A program made the translations under genes and the position numbers. Below are positions 41,298 to 50,407 of a stretch of 64,000 nucleotides of DNA, piece after piece (the stretch's first letter is position 1; each line of letters begins with the position of its first letter). The notes below the pieces were generated by a model. That model searched no databases. It saw only the letters and a list, made by a program, of their open reading frames with translations, and had not been told where the DNA came from. This DNA comes from an uncultured Flavihumibacter sp. GTDB taxonomy: Bacteria; Bacteroidota; Bacteroidia; Chitinophagales; Chitinophagaceae. The stretch covers positions 1 to 64,000 of the forward strand of contig CABHOW010000164.1 in NCBI GenBank assembly GCA_902168225.1. The letters are read 5' to 3'.

Positions 41298-42165
41298 AAA
41301 CTCTAAACTCCTTCATATATCCTGCATCTGCAATAGCAGCATCTACCGGATTAGTGCCGGTGAAGGCTTCCTGTTCTACAATAAATTGCTGTAAACCTTG
41401 CGCCTTACCGGTTTTTAAAATGGCTTTATAATCAATAGCTCCTTTACCAAGTATGCAAGACTCTATACCACCATTCGCCGATTTGGTTTGATCTTTAATA
41501 TGGCATAAGCGGAACCTATTCGGATATTTATTAAACCATGCTTGTGGATCTTCTTTGGCTGCTACCACCCAGTAAATATCCATTTCAAAATCTACCAATG
41601 AAGGATCTGTTCCCTTCATCATCACATCTTGTGGCACTTCTCCATTTATCGGCTTAAAAGAATAATCATGATTATGATATGCAAAACGAAGTCCGTTTTT
41701 CTTGGCGATCTCTCCGCATTTATTAAATTCATCGGCAAATGCTTTGAAATTATCGATCGATTTTTGTGGGCCTTTATACGCACATATTAAATACTTCATA
41801 CCGATCTCTGCTGCTTCAGCCGCTTTTCTTTCGAACTCAACCGAATTCTGACAATGGCTCGAATGAATCGTTAACCCAATATCTTTCAAATACGATTTGA
41901 ACTCGGTATTCTTCATCCCCCAAAATATACCGCTCCTCCCCTCAAAACTTTCTACATGACTATAACCGGCATCTGCCAGTTTTTTCAAAGTTCCTTTAGC
42001 ATCGGCCGCCATAGCTTCTTTTACCGTCCATAATTGAATGCCAAAAGCCGGAAGCTTTTTGGGTACAGCCATATTGGCGAATAGATGATTCTCACCTGCA
42101 AAAGGTAATGTTACTGCTGCGGTAGCTAAGCCCGCTGTTTTTAAAAAGTCTCTTCTTGTGTTCAT
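41296..42165 (-). CDS. Sugar phosphate isomerase/epimerase-like TIM-barrel protein with Tat signal
   Basis: A 289-residue AP-endonuclease-2-like TIM barrel (xylose-isomerase-like). The N-terminal Tat signal is TRRDFLKTAGLATAAVTLPF. Barrel marks include FGIQLWTVKEAM, YSHVESFEGRSG, RFAYHNHDYSF and DFEMDIYWVVAA with metal-binding E/D/H residues. Family members act on sugars, including isomerisation or cleavage of 3-keto sugars. It follows the GMC/small-subunit genes on the minus strand. Confidence 0.87.
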   Translation of the reverse strand: MNTRRDFLKTAGLATAAVTLPFAGENHLFANMAVPKKLPAFGIQLWTVKEAMAADAKGTLKKLADAGYSHVESFEGRSGIFWGMKNTEFKSYLKDIGLTIHSSHCQNSVEFERKAAEAAEIGMKYLICAYKGPQKSIDNFKAFADEFNKCGEIAKKNGLRFAYHNHDYSFKPINGEVPQDVMMKGTDPSLVDFEMDIYWVVAAKEDPQAWFNKYPNRFRLCHIKDQTKSANGGIESCILGKGAIDYKAILKTGKAQGLQQFIVEQEAFTGTNPVDAAIADAGYMKEFRV

Positions 42166-42239
42166 GATGAAAGGTTATAGGTGAAAGGGAATAGGTTATA
42201 GTTATTTGCTACTAACCAATGACTATTGACCATTGACTC

Positions 42240-42800
42240 CTAGGTCGCCCACGCACGATCACCTTTTTTGTAATCGATGGTTTCATATTTTCCGGGCACA
42301 GCTACATAGCGCAAAACTTTGGTAGCACCTACTTCTGATGTAAAGAATCCCCAAATGGTTAACTCTTTCATCATCCTGAAATAATGCGGTAACTCTTCGG
42401 GTTTTTTCTTTTCCTGAAATGCTTTTTGTTCCGCATCTAAAGCAGTAAGCAATGCTTTTCTCTCTTCGGCACTACTTTCGATAAATCCTTTGTTATTCTT
42501 TTTCTTGCTTTCTTCTTCCAATTTTTTCAAACCTGCTATAAATACTTTCGCTTCTTCGGGCTTATAACAATCGCGCACAATAACAGTCATAAAGGCACCC
42601 ACTTTTGCTTCCTTAGCACCGGGTGTATCTGTTTTAGGAAGAATGGTTTCTGCAATTTCATCGAGCAGGGTAATATCTTCCGGAGTAAATGCTACCGCAT
42701 CTGTTGCCGGATTTTTACAACCCGATAAAAACATTTCTGCTCCTATAATACTGCCCCCTAATAAAAGGGCTACGCTGGATAAGGCTTCTCTTCTGTTCAT
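42240..42800 (-). CDS. Gluconate 2-dehydrogenase subunit 3-like Tat protein
   Basis: A 186-residue small subunit with Tat-like N-terminus (MNRREALSSVALLLGGSIIG) and the family core FTPEDITLLDEIAETILPKTDTPG followed by KVGAFMTVIVRDCY. It is the partner that exports the GMC flavoprotein (which has no signal) to the periplasm in gluconate, fructose and lactose 3-dehydrogenases. It lies 37 bp downstream of that gene and is clearly co-transcribed. Confidence 0.9.
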   Translation of the reverse strand: MNRREALSSVALLLGGSIIGAEMFLSGCKNPATDAVAFTPEDITLLDEIAETILPKTDTPGAKEAKVGAFMTVIVRDCYKPEEAKVFIAGLKKLEEESKKKNNKGFIESSAEERKALLTALDAEQKAFQEKKKPEELPHYFRMMKELTIWGFFTSEVGATKVLRYVAVPGKYETIDYKKGDRAWAT

Positions 42801-42837
42801 ACTTTTTAGTTTCGAGTTACGAGATTCGGGTTTCGGG

Positions 42838-44514
42838 TTAGAGATTTTGTTTTTTTAATTCCTCTACGGCAAATGCTGCTGCTCGGGCTGTAAATGCCAT
42901 ATAAGTAAGGGATGGATTTACACAGGCAGCAGATGTCATGAATGAACCATCTGTAACAAACACATTCGGTGCATCCCAAATTTGATTGTGTTTATTTACA
43001 ACCGATGTTTTCGGATCGGCACCCATACGTGCTGTTCCCATTTCATGAATACCTCTTCCTAATACGGCGTTATCATCGTGCCCTTTCACATCTTTAACAC
43101 CCGCATTGGTAAGCATTTCAATAGCATCGGCCTGCATATCTTTCCGCATCTTCAATTCATTCTCTTTCAACTCCGCATCAATATTCAACACATTCAAACC
43201 CCATTTATCTTTTACATTTTTATTAAGGGTAGCTTTATTCTCATGATGCGGTAATACTTCTCCGAAGCCGCCAATACCCATGGTCCAACTTCCCGGTTCA
43301 CTCAATGCTTCTTTTAATTCGGCACCCACACTCAATTCAGCAATATGCGCACCTCTACCTCTTCCGGCACCGCCTTGATAACCAAAACCACGCAGGTAAT
43401 CTTTTTTATTACCACCGATATTCTGGTAACGTGGTATATATATGCCATTGGCTCTTCTACCAAAATAGTATTTGTCTTCAAAACCTTCTACTCTTCCTCC
43501 TGCACCCACACCTAAATGGTGATCCATAATATTATGGCCTAACTCACCACTGCTACTTCCCAAACCATCGGGCCATATATCGGTTGCTGAATTCATGAGT
43601 ATCCACGCAGAATTCAGGGTAGAGGCGTTCAAGAAAATAATTTTGGATTTGAATTCGTAAGTTTTATTTGTTTCAGCATCCAGTACTTCTACCCCTGTGG
43701 CGCGTTTCTTATCCTTATCGTATAAAATTTTTGTAACAATGCTCCAGGGTCTTAATGTAAGATTACCCGTTTTCATCGCAGCAGGCAGTGTAGATGATTG
43801 GGTGCTGAAATAAGCGCCAAACGGACATCCATGCCAACATTTATTTCTAAACTGGCAAGCCGTTCTTCCCTCATGTGCCTGTGTAATATTCGCTGTGCGA
43901 CCAATAATCATATGACGCTGGTCTTTGTAATATGCTTTCAATCGCGCAGCGATATCTTTCTCCACCACATTCATTTCCATAGGAGGTAAGAATTGTCCGT
44001 CGGGTAAAACGGGCAAGCCATCTCTGTTTCCGCTGATACCGGCAAATTTTTCTACATAATCATACCAGGGTTCAATTTCTTTATAACGTACCGGCCAATC
44101 AACGGCAATACCATCTTTTGCATTGGCTTCAAAATCAAGATCGCTCCAGCGATAGCTCTGACGGCCCCACAATAAAGACCTTCCACCTACATGATATCCC
44201 CTGAACCAATCGTAGCGCTTGGTTTCTGTATACGGACTCTCCTTCTCATCTACCCACATTTTATAGGTAGATTCATTTAAGGGATAATCTCTGTTGCGTA
44301 CCGGCTGGTCGGCAATCATTTTTTGCGTTTTACGATCGTGGTGCTCATAGTCCCATGCCTCTTTATTGGCATTCACATAGTCTTTAATATGCTCTATGTT
44401 TCTGCCTCTTTCAAGCATCAGCACTTTAAGCCCTTTTTCTGTAAGCTCTTTAGCAGCCCAGCCACCGCTAATACCCGAACCAATTACAATTGCGTCGAAA
44501 TTTTGATCAGCCAT
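42838..44514 (-). CDS. GMC-family FAD oxidoreductase (sugar/glycoside 3-dehydrogenase-like large subunit)
   Basis: A 558-residue GMC flavoprotein. The N-terminal FAD motif is VIGSGISGGWAAKELTEKGL, followed by LLWGRQSYRW and the NKCWHGCPFGAY Cys cluster (electron-transfer type), HNIMDHHLG, and the catalytic HEMGTARMG and VNPSLTYMAF near the C-terminus. No signal peptide is present; it would be carried out by the Tat small subunit. It oxidises a sugar alcohol group, probably C3, and passes electrons to cytochrome c. First of the GMC/subunit/isomerase minus-strand run. Confidence 0.92.
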   Translation of the reverse strand: MADQNFDAIVIGSGISGGWAAKELTEKGLKVLMLERGRNIEHIKDYVNANKEAWDYEHHDRKTQKMIADQPVRNRDYPLNESTYKMWVDEKESPYTETKRYDWFRGYHVGGRSLLWGRQSYRWSDLDFEANAKDGIAVDWPVRYKEIEPWYDYVEKFAGISGNRDGLPVLPDGQFLPPMEMNVVEKDIAARLKAYYKDQRHMIIGRTANITQAHEGRTACQFRNKCWHGCPFGAYFSTQSSTLPAAMKTGNLTLRPWSIVTKILYDKDKKRATGVEVLDAETNKTYEFKSKIIFLNASTLNSAWILMNSATDIWPDGLGSSSGELGHNIMDHHLGVGAGGRVEGFEDKYYFGRRANGIYIPRYQNIGGNKKDYLRGFGYQGGAGRGRGAHIAELSVGAELKEALSEPGSWTMGIGGFGEVLPHHENKATLNKNVKDKWGLNVLNIDAELKENELKMRKDMQADAIEMLTNAGVKDVKGHDDNAVLGRGIHEMGTARMGADPKTSVVNKHNQIWDAPNVFVTDGSFMTSAACVNPSLTYMAFTARAAAFAVEELKKQNL

Positions 44515-44519
44515 TTGGA

Positions 44520-44610
44520 TTAAGAATTAAGAATTATGAATTAAGAGTTATGAATTATGAATTATGAATTATTTTCTTCTCCCGTCTACCGTCTCCGGTC
44601 TCCGGTCTAA
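44520..44610. repeat. GAATTATGAATTA tandem and GTCTCCGGTCTC repeats
   Basis: Plus strand has GAATTATGAATTATGAATTA-type tandem units and GTCTACCGTCTCCGGTCTCC. A related sequence in the opposite strand precedes the superoxide dismutase at 49668-49720. Between 3' end of one gene and the start of the next; function unknown. Confidence 0.45.
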
Positions 44611-45488
44611 ACGTCGCAAATCTCCACTGCCTTCTTCAAGCTCACCAATTTATCCTTCGCCGTAGGTATAAATTCTTGCGCCACAAAATCGGTAAAGCCT
44701 GTTTCCACAATCGTACGCATAATAGCAGGATAAAACAATTCCTGCGTATCATCTATCTCATGCCTTCCCGGAACACCGGCAGTATGATAATGCCCGATAA
44801 ATGAATGATTATCTTTTATCGTACGTATCACATCTCCCTCATCAATTTGCATGTGATAAATATCATATAATAATTTAAAATTGGGAGACCCGATACGCTT
44901 ACATAATTCAACACCCCAGGCCGTTCTATCACACATATAATCTTTATGATCTACCTTACTATTCAATAATTCCATTTGAATAACCACGCCTTTTTTTTCT
45001 GCCAGTGCCATGATCTGTTGTAAACCGGCAGCACTGTTTTTCAACCCTGTTTCATCATCCATTCCATTGCGGTTACCACTAAAACAGATAAGGTTCTTAT
45101 ATCCTGCAGCAGCTACTAATTCAATATGCTCCGTATAATTTTTGATGAGTGTGGCATGTAGGGATGTATCGTTCCAACCCTTTACCAGACTGATCTCTGC
45201 GCCATTACACATACTCGATACCAATCCATGCTTTTGCAAAGTAGGCCAATCTTTAGGGCCTACCAGATCAATTCCTTTGATCCCCATTTTTTTTGCTTCG
45301 ATACAAAGTTGATCAACCGTTAAATCATTAAAACACCACCTGCAAACAGCGTGTTGTATATTATTTTTTAATGAATGGGTTGAAGGAGAACAGGCCGCAC
45401 TTGTAGGCAAGAGAGGAGCAGCAACAAGAGCCGCAGATCCGGTTAATAAAACTTTTAAAGCCGAACGCCTGTTAGGTTTTTTATTCAT
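44607..45488 (-). CDS. Hydroxypyruvate-isomerase-like TIM-barrel protein, exported
   Basis: A 293-residue xylose-isomerase-like TIM barrel with a Tat/Sec-like N-terminus (RRSALKVLLTGSAALVAAPL). It has CRWCFNDLTVDQLCIEAKK, the typical start of the Hyi family, and LLYDIYHMQIDEGDVIRTIK plus VPGRHEIDDTQELFY, the family's metal site region. The family interconverts hydroxypyruvate and tartronate semialdehyde or related keto sugars. The ATG at 45488 starts the signal sequence; upstream residues to 45596 cover the divergent promoter region. Confidence 0.87.
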   Translation of the reverse strand: MNKKPNRRSALKVLLTGSAALVAAPLLPTSAACSPSTHSLKNNIQHAVCRWCFNDLTVDQLCIEAKKMGIKGIDLVGPKDWPTLQKHGLVSSMCNGAEISLVKGWNDTSLHATLIKNYTEHIELVAAAGYKNLICFSGNRNGMDDETGLKNSAAGLQQIMALAEKKGVVIQMELLNSKVDHKDYMCDRTAWGVELCKRIGSPNFKLLYDIYHMQIDEGDVIRTIKDNHSFIGHYHTAGVPGRHEIDDTQELFYPAIMRTIVETGFTDFVAQEFIPTAKDKLVSLKKAVEICDV

Positions 45489-45601
45489 ATAGCAATGGAG
45501 CACTAAATATACTGTTTGTTCTGTACAAAAAAAATTGAAATACAGGAATGAAAAAAATAATCGGTGAATTGTTTTACTTTTAAATCCTTCAAACAAAAAC
45601 T

Positions 45602-46768
45602 ATGGGAAGAAAATTAAGAATGGGTATGGTGGGTGGAGGCAAAGATGCTTTCATCGGCGCTATACACCGCATTGCCGCCAATATGGATGGCATGATCGAA
45701 TTAGTATGTGGTGCATTAAGCATCAACCCGCAAATAGCACAGGAATCTGCTGAAATGCTTTTCCTGCCGCAAGAACGTACCTATCTTACTTACGATGAAA
45801 TGATCACCAAAGAAGCTGCATTACCTGCCGATAAGCGCATGGATTTTGTAACGATCGTTACCCCCAACTTCGCGCATTTTGCACCGGCTATGATGGCATT
45901 GGAAAATGGTTTTAATGTAGTGATCGAAAAACCTATCACTTTCACGCTCGATGAAGCGAAACAACTAAAAGCAAAAGTGGAAGAAACAGGATTATTACTT
46001 TGTTTAACACATACCTATTCCGGATACCCGATGGTAAAGCAGGCAAAAGCGATGGTAGCCGATGGTGTACTTGGAAAAATCAGAAAAGTATGGGTTGAAT
46101 ATCCGCAAGGATGGTTAAGCAAACTCAGCGAACGTGAGGGTAATGCTCAAGCGGCCTGGCGTACCGATCCGAAAAGATCAGGTAAGGCCGGTAGTATGGG
46201 CGATATTGGAACACATGCCGCACATTTGGCCGAATATATTACCGGTGCAAAGATCAACAAGCTCTGCGCCGATCTCAATATTATGGTAGAAGGAAGAATG
46301 TTGGATGATGATGGCAGTGTATTATTACGTTTTGATAATGGTATTGCCGGTGTACTCATGGCATCACAGGTGGCAGCAGGGGAAGAGAATGCCTTAAAAA
46401 TTAGAGTATATGGTGAGAAAGGTGGATTAGAATGGGCGCAGATGGAACCGAATACATTAATTGTAAAATGGTTGGATGCCCCTACTCAAATTTTACGTGC
46501 CGGAAGCAATTATGGAGATCGCTTATCTTCTTATGCTACGGCTAATTGCAGAACACCGGGCGGCCACCCCGAAGGTTATTTAGAAGCATTCGCTAATATT
46601 TATAGAAACTTCGCCACCACATTGAACGCCAAACTAAACGGTACCACTCCCGCTAAAGAAGCACTCGATTTTCCTTCGGTAGAAGATGGTATTCGTGGTA
46701 TGGCATTTATTGATAACGTTGTTGCCTCCGCCGCTTCAGATAAAAAGTGGACGGAATACGTAGTATAG
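45602..46768 (+). CDS. Gfo/Idh/MocA-family oxidoreductase, cytoplasmic
   Basis: A 388-residue NAD(P)-dependent dehydrogenase without a signal. The Rossmann site is GMVGGGKDAFIGAIHR and the catalytic Lys-Pro motif is VIEKPITFTLDEA; the C-terminal domain has GDIGTHAAHLAEYITG. It likely reduces or oxidises a sugar intermediate produced in the periplasm. It is divergent from the TIM-barrel gene at 44607-45488, sharing a 113-bp intergenic region. Confidence 0.9.
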   Translation: MGRKLRMGMVGGGKDAFIGAIHRIAANMDGMIELVCGALSINPQIAQESAEMLFLPQERTYLTYDEMITKEAALPADKRMDFVTIVTPNFAHFAPAMMALENGFNVVIEKPITFTLDEAKQLKAKVEETGLLLCLTHTYSGYPMVKQAKAMVADGVLGKIRKVWVEYPQGWLSKLSEREGNAQAAWRTDPKRSGKAGSMGDIGTHAAHLAEYITGAKINKLCADLNIMVEGRMLDDDGSVLLRFDNGIAGVLMASQVAAGEENALKIRVYGEKGGLEWAQMEPNTLIVKWLDAPTQILRAGSNYGDRLSSYATANCRTPGGHPEGYLEAFANIYRNFATTLNAKLNGTTPAKEALDFPSVEDGIRGMAFIDNVVASAASDKKWTEYVV

Positions 46769-46866
46769 TCGGAAAGCCCGAAAGTCGGTAAGTCCGTAAG
46801 AATGTCAAATAAATTTTCTCCGGACTCTCCGACTCTCGGACTTCCGGACTCTCTTATTGACTTTCA
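46769..46866. repeat. GTCCG-type self-complementary intergenic repeat, copy 2
   Basis: Left AGTCGG/AGTCCG units are mirrored by right CCGACTCTCGGACTTCCGG units around an AT-rich loop. Lies between two plus-strand genes. Confidence 0.55.
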
Positions 46867-46910
46867 CGATAACCTATATCCTATCACCTTTAACCTATAA
46901 CGTATCATTC

Positions 46911-47963
46911 ATGCTCACTATCAAAGGACCCGGAATTTTTTTAGCTCAGTTTATGGGTGATGCCGCACCCTTTAATTCTTTAGAAAATATTTGTAAATGG
47001 GCTGCATCACTTGGTTTTGTTGGCGTGCAAATACCCAGTTGGGATGCCCGTTGTATCGATTTGCAAAAAGCTGCCGAAAGCAAAACCTATTGCGATGAAA
47101 TAAAAGGTATCGTAAACGCGGCAGGCTTACAAATCACCGAACTATCTACCCACTTACAAGGACAATTAGTAGCCGTAAACCCGGCTTATGACTCGCTATT
47201 CGATGGCTTTGCACCCGATGCCGTAAAAAATAATCCCAAAGCACGTACCGAATGGGCCGTGCAACAACTCAAATATGCCGCGAAAGCATCACGTAACCTG
47301 GGGCTAAATGCGCACGCCACTTTTAGCGGTGCTTTATTATGGCATACGGTATATCCTTGGCCTCAACGCCCGGCCGGATTAGTAGATGATGGCTTCACCG
47401 AATTAGGTAAACGCTGGTTCCCTATACTTAATGTTTTTGATGAACACGGTATCGATCTTTGCTATGAAATTCACCCGGGTGAAGATCTGCACGATGGTAT
47501 CAGCTATGAAATGTTTTTAGAAAAAGTAAAACGTCATCCCCGCGCCTGTTTGCTCTATGATCCTTCCCATTTTGTATTACAATGTCTGGATTATAAAGCT
47601 TATATAGATCATTATCATGAGCGTATCAAAATGTTTCATGTAAAAGATGCGGAGTTTAATCCCACCGGTAAACAAGGCGTATATGGCGGTTATCAAGGTT
47701 GGGTAGAAAGAGCGGGCAGATTCCGTTCATTAGGAGACGGACAAGTAGATTTTAAAACCATCTTTAGTAAGATGGCCCAATACAATTATACCGGCTGGGC
47801 CGTAATGGAATGGGAATGCGCATTGAAGCATCCTGAGGTAGGTGCGGCAGAAGGCGCTCCATTTATTAAAGAGCATATCATTCGCGTAACCGATAAAACA
47901 TTTGATGATTTTGCGGGCACAGGAAGCGATGAAGCTTTCAACAAAAAAATTCTTGGTATATAA
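46911..47963 (+). CDS. Sugar phosphate isomerase/epimerase-like TIM-barrel protein, cytoplasmic
   Basis: A 350-residue TIM barrel of the IolE/xylose-isomerase-like family. Landmarks: LGFVGVQIPSWDARCIDLQK, CYEIHPGEDLHDG (metal Glu/His), LLYDPSHFVLQCLDY, MFHVKDAEFNP and WAVMEWECA. It lacks a signal peptide. Homologues accompany 3-keto-glycoside degradation genes. The ATG at 46911 is chosen; the frame to 46857 is hydrophobic filler from repeat DNA. Cytochrome c gene follows by 31 bp. Confidence 0.87.
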   Translation: MLTIKGPGIFLAQFMGDAAPFNSLENICKWAASLGFVGVQIPSWDARCIDLQKAAESKTYCDEIKGIVNAAGLQITELSTHLQGQLVAVNPAYDSLFDGFAPDAVKNNPKARTEWAVQQLKYAAKASRNLGLNAHATFSGALLWHTVYPWPQRPAGLVDDGFTELGKRWFPILNVFDEHGIDLCYEIHPGEDLHDGISYEMFLEKVKRHPRACLLYDPSHFVLQCLDYKAYIDHYHERIKMFHVKDAEFNPTGKQGVYGGYQGWVERAGRFRSLGDGQVDFKTIFSKMAQYNYTGWAVMEWECALKHPEVGAAEGAPFIKEHIIRVTDKTFDDFAGTGSDEAFNKKILGI

Positions 47964-47994
47964 TTCTTTATCTTCAACTATTCAAAGCATCATT

Positions 47995-48396
47995 ATGAAA
48001 AAAATTTTTGTACTACTTACGATTACCGCAGCAGTTGCATGTGGCGGAGAAAAAACGAAAACAGAAGAGAAAACAGCTGCAAAGGAAGCTGCAACACCGG
48101 CTGCAACTGCAGCGAATGACATTAGCGCTAACCCCGATTATCAAAAAGGATTAGAACTTATCGGGAAATCCGATTGCTTAACTTGCCATAAAGTAAGCGA
48201 GAAATTGATCGGACCGGCTTATAAAGACGTTGCCGCTAAATACGAAAACACACCCGAGAATATAAAGATGCTGGCAGGTAAAATTATTAAAGGCGGACAA
48301 GGCGTATGGGGTGCAGTGCCTATGACGGCGCATCCTCAATTATCCGAAGCCGATGCTGAGCAAATGGTAAAATATATTATGCTTCTAAAAAAATAA
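47995..48396 (+). CDS. Lipoprotein cytochrome c
   Basis: A 133-residue class I c-type cytochrome. Signal with lipobox-type Cys (AAVACGG, about residue 16), an Ala/Thr/Lys/Glu-rich linker (about 18-42), heme-binding CLTCH (about 60-64) and the axial Met in VPMTAHP. It should be anchored in the periplasm and accept electrons from the GMC dehydrogenase. The ATG at 47995 starts the signal; the open frame to 47902 overlaps the preceding gene and is rejected. Confidence 0.9.
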   Translation: MKKIFVLLTITAAVACGGEKTKTEEKTAAKEAATPAATAANDISANPDYQKGLELIGKSDCLTCHKVSEKLIGPAYKDVAAKYENTPENIKMLAGKIIKGGQGVWGAVPMTAHPQLSEADAEQMVKYIMLLKK

Positions 48397-48400
48397 AATT

Positions 48401-49081
48401 ATGCAATTCATATTCGTAGCAATTTATTGGTTAGGTAGTTTATTTGGTAATACTACCCAACAAAAAAAAGATGGATGGGCCCCTTTGTTTGATGGTAAAA
48501 CCACCAAAGGCTGGCATACTTATGGTAAAACCACTACCGGTAGTGGATGGGTGGTAGAAGATGGTGCACTCCATTTAGACCCTTCTAAAAAAGATGGAGG
48601 AGATATTGTGAGTGATGAATCTTTCGGGAATTTTCATTTACGGTTAGAATGGAAAATTGCGAAAAACGGCAATAGCGGTATCATCTTCTTTGTACAAGAT
48701 AATCCCGAGAAATACCCTTATGTATGGTATACTGGTCCGGAAATGCAAGTATTAGATAATGATGGCCACCCCGACGGGAAAATAAAAAAACATCGGGCGG
48801 GTAATTTATACGATCTGATCGAAGGAAAAGAGGGTGCCGTAAAACCGGTAGGTGAATGGAACTTGGTAGAGATCATTGCGAATAATGGTAAATTGGATTT
48901 ATTCCTGAACGGAGAAAATGTAGTAAGTACAACCTACGGAGACGCGGAATGGAAGAAATTGATAGCAGGTAGTAAGTTTAAAGATAAACCCGATTTTGGT
49001 AGATTTTTTTCCGGTCATATAGCCTTACAAGATCATGGTGATAATGTTTGGTATAGAAATATTATGATCAAAAAATTGTAG
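48401..49081 (+). CDS. DUF1080 (3-keto-disaccharide hydrolase family) protein
   Basis: A 226-residue concanavalin-like DUF1080 domain: FDGKTTKGWHTYGK, then FHLRLEWKIAKNGNSGIIFFV, TGPEMQVLDNDGH and GHIALQDHGDNVWYRN. Members have been linked to cleavage of 3-keto-glycosidic bonds. A short hydrophobic N-terminus (about 1-16) suggests export. Begins 4 bp after the cytochrome gene stop region and is directly followed by tadA, so it closes the sugar cluster. Confidence 0.9.
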   Translation: MQFIFVAIYWLGSLFGNTTQQKKDGWAPLFDGKTTKGWHTYGKTTTGSGWVVEDGALHLDPSKKDGGDIVSDESFGNFHLRLEWKIAKNGNSGIIFFVQDNPEKYPYVWYTGPEMQVLDNDGHPDGKIKKHRAGNLYDLIEGKEGAVKPVGEWNLVEIIANNGKLDLFLNGENVVSTTYGDAEWKKLIAGSKFKDKPDFGRFFSGHIALQDHGDNVWYRNIMIKKL

Positions 49082-49528
49082 ATGCTCCCTTATAACGACG
49101 AGTACTTTATGCAGCTTGCCCTGAAGGAAGCAGAAGCGGCTTATGAAGCAGATGAAGTACCCGTAGGCGCTGTGGTTGTTTTGCAGAATAAAATCATTGC
49201 CCGCGCGCATAATCAGGTAGAGCTTCTTAACGATTCTACCGCTCATGCCGAAATACTGGCGCTAACAGCGGCCTACGGTTCATTAGGTACTAAATATTTA
49301 CCTGATGCCACCTTATACGTAACGGTTGAACCTTGTTTAATGTGCTGTGGTGCTTTGTATTGGGGCAAAATTGGGCGTATTGTATACGGTGCTTCCGATG
49401 AAAAAAATGGTTATAAACATATTACAAAAGATAATTGGCCCTTCCATCCGAAAACGGAATTACTAGGCGGCGTACTTGAAACCGAATGTGCTTTTTTAAT
49501 GAAGAGCTTTTTTAAAGCGAAGAGATAA
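49082..49528 (+). CDS. tadA: tRNA-specific adenosine deaminase TadA
   Basis: A 148-residue zinc deaminase that converts A34 to inosine in tRNA-Arg. The zinc and catalytic motifs are HAE (H55, E57) and PCLMC (C85, C88). It begins at the base after the DUF1080 stop, so it may be read from the same transcript, although it is an essential housekeeping gene. A related guanine or cytosine deaminase is possible but the length and VEPCLMCCGAL box fit TadA. Confidence 0.88.
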   Translation: MLPYNDEYFMQLALKEAEAAYEADEVPVGAVVVLQNKIIARAHNQVELLNDSTAHAEILALTAAYGSLGTKYLPDATLYVTVEPCLMCCGALYWGKIGRIVYGASDEKNGYKHITKDNWPFHPKTELLGGVLETECAFLMKSFFKAKR

Positions 49529-49529
49529 G

Positions 49530-49626
49530 AAAGTCAATTAGAAAGTCGGTAAGCCAGTCTGAGAGTCAGAAAAATTTTAGAATAAACTTTCCTTACGGAC
49601 TCCCGGACTTTCTTATTGACTCGGCT
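49530..49626. repeat. GTCCG-type self-complementary intergenic repeat, copy 3
   Basis: AGTCGGTAAGCCAGTC on the left and TTACGGACTCCCGGACTTTC on the right can pair imperfectly. Lies after tadA. Confidence 0.5.
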
Positions 49627-49659
49627 TATGAACATCCACTTAAATAAACTATATTGTAC

Positions 49660-49667
49660 TAACTTTG
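49660..49667 (+). promoter_or_regulatory. Bacteroidota -7 box candidate before superoxide dismutase
   Basis: TAACTTTG fits TAnnTTTG exactly, 60 bp before the dismutase ATG. No clear -33 TTG at the right spacing was seen. Confidence 0.4.
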
Positions 49668-49726
49668 TTTTTAATTTTTAACTCATAATTTTTAATTCAT
49701 AATTCTTAACTCTTAACTCATATTTT

Positions 49727-50332
49727 ATGTCTTTCACACTTGCTCCTTTACCCTATGCACATGATGCATTAGAGCCACATATCGATACCACTACTATGCA
49801 AATACATCATGGTAAACACCATCAGGCCTATGTAGATAATTTGAATAAAGCAGTTGCCGGTACTCCAAACGAAGGAAAATCTTTGGAAGAACTGGTAAAA
49901 GCAGCAGGTACGATTAGTCCGGCTGTTCGTAATAATGGTGGCGGGCATTGGAACCATACTTTCTTTTGGGAGAGCCTTGCTCCCGGCACAGGCGGTACCC
50001 CATCCGGAGCATTAGCAGAAGCTATTAACAGTGCTTTTGGTTCTTTTGATGCTTTCAAAGAAAAATTTGCGCAAGCCGGTATCACTCGTTTTGGTAGCGG
50101 TTGGGCATGGTTGATAATAAAAGATGGTAAACTCGAAGTGTCATCTACCCCCAATCAAGATAATCCATTGATGGATGTTGCTGATGTAAAGGGTACCCCA
50201 ATTTTAGGTGCCGATGTTTGGGAACATGCTTATTATTTAAAATATCAAAATCGCCGTGCCGATTATTTAGCTGCTTTTTGGAATGTGGTGAACTGGAATA
50301 AAGTGGCTGAACGTTTTGCAGCAGCAAAATAA
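49727..50332 (+). CDS. Fe/Mn superoxide dismutase
   Basis: A 201-residue dismutase that turns superoxide into oxygen and peroxide in the cytoplasm. Metal ligands are visible in [16 protein letters not shown] (His27), [11 protein letters not shown] (second His) and [15 protein letters not shown] (Asp and His). No signal peptide. Full length for the family. Residues cannot firmly decide iron from manganese. A strong terminator follows. Confidence 0.95.
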   Translation: MSFTLAPLPYAHDALEPHIDTTTMQIHHGKHHQAYVDNLNKAVAGTPNEGKSLEELVKAAGTISPAVRNNGGGHWNHTFFWESLAPGTGGTPSGALAEAINSAFGSFDAFKEKFAQAGITRFGSGWAWLIIKDGKLEVSSTPNQDNPLMDVADVKGTPILGADVWEHAYYLKYQNRRADYLAAFWNVVNWNKVAERFAAAK

Positions 50333-50361
50333 AAATTGCTTTAAAAAATTGTACATTCATT

Positions 50362-50396
50362 CCCTCCAACAATACTGTTGGGGGGATTTTTTTTAA
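50362..50396 (+). terminator. Terminator after superoxide dismutase
   Basis: CCTCCAACA, loop ATAC, TGTTGGGGG, then a run of T. The stem has one G-U pair. Confidence 0.75.
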
Positions 50397-50407
50397 ATAA
50401 ATGGTAT

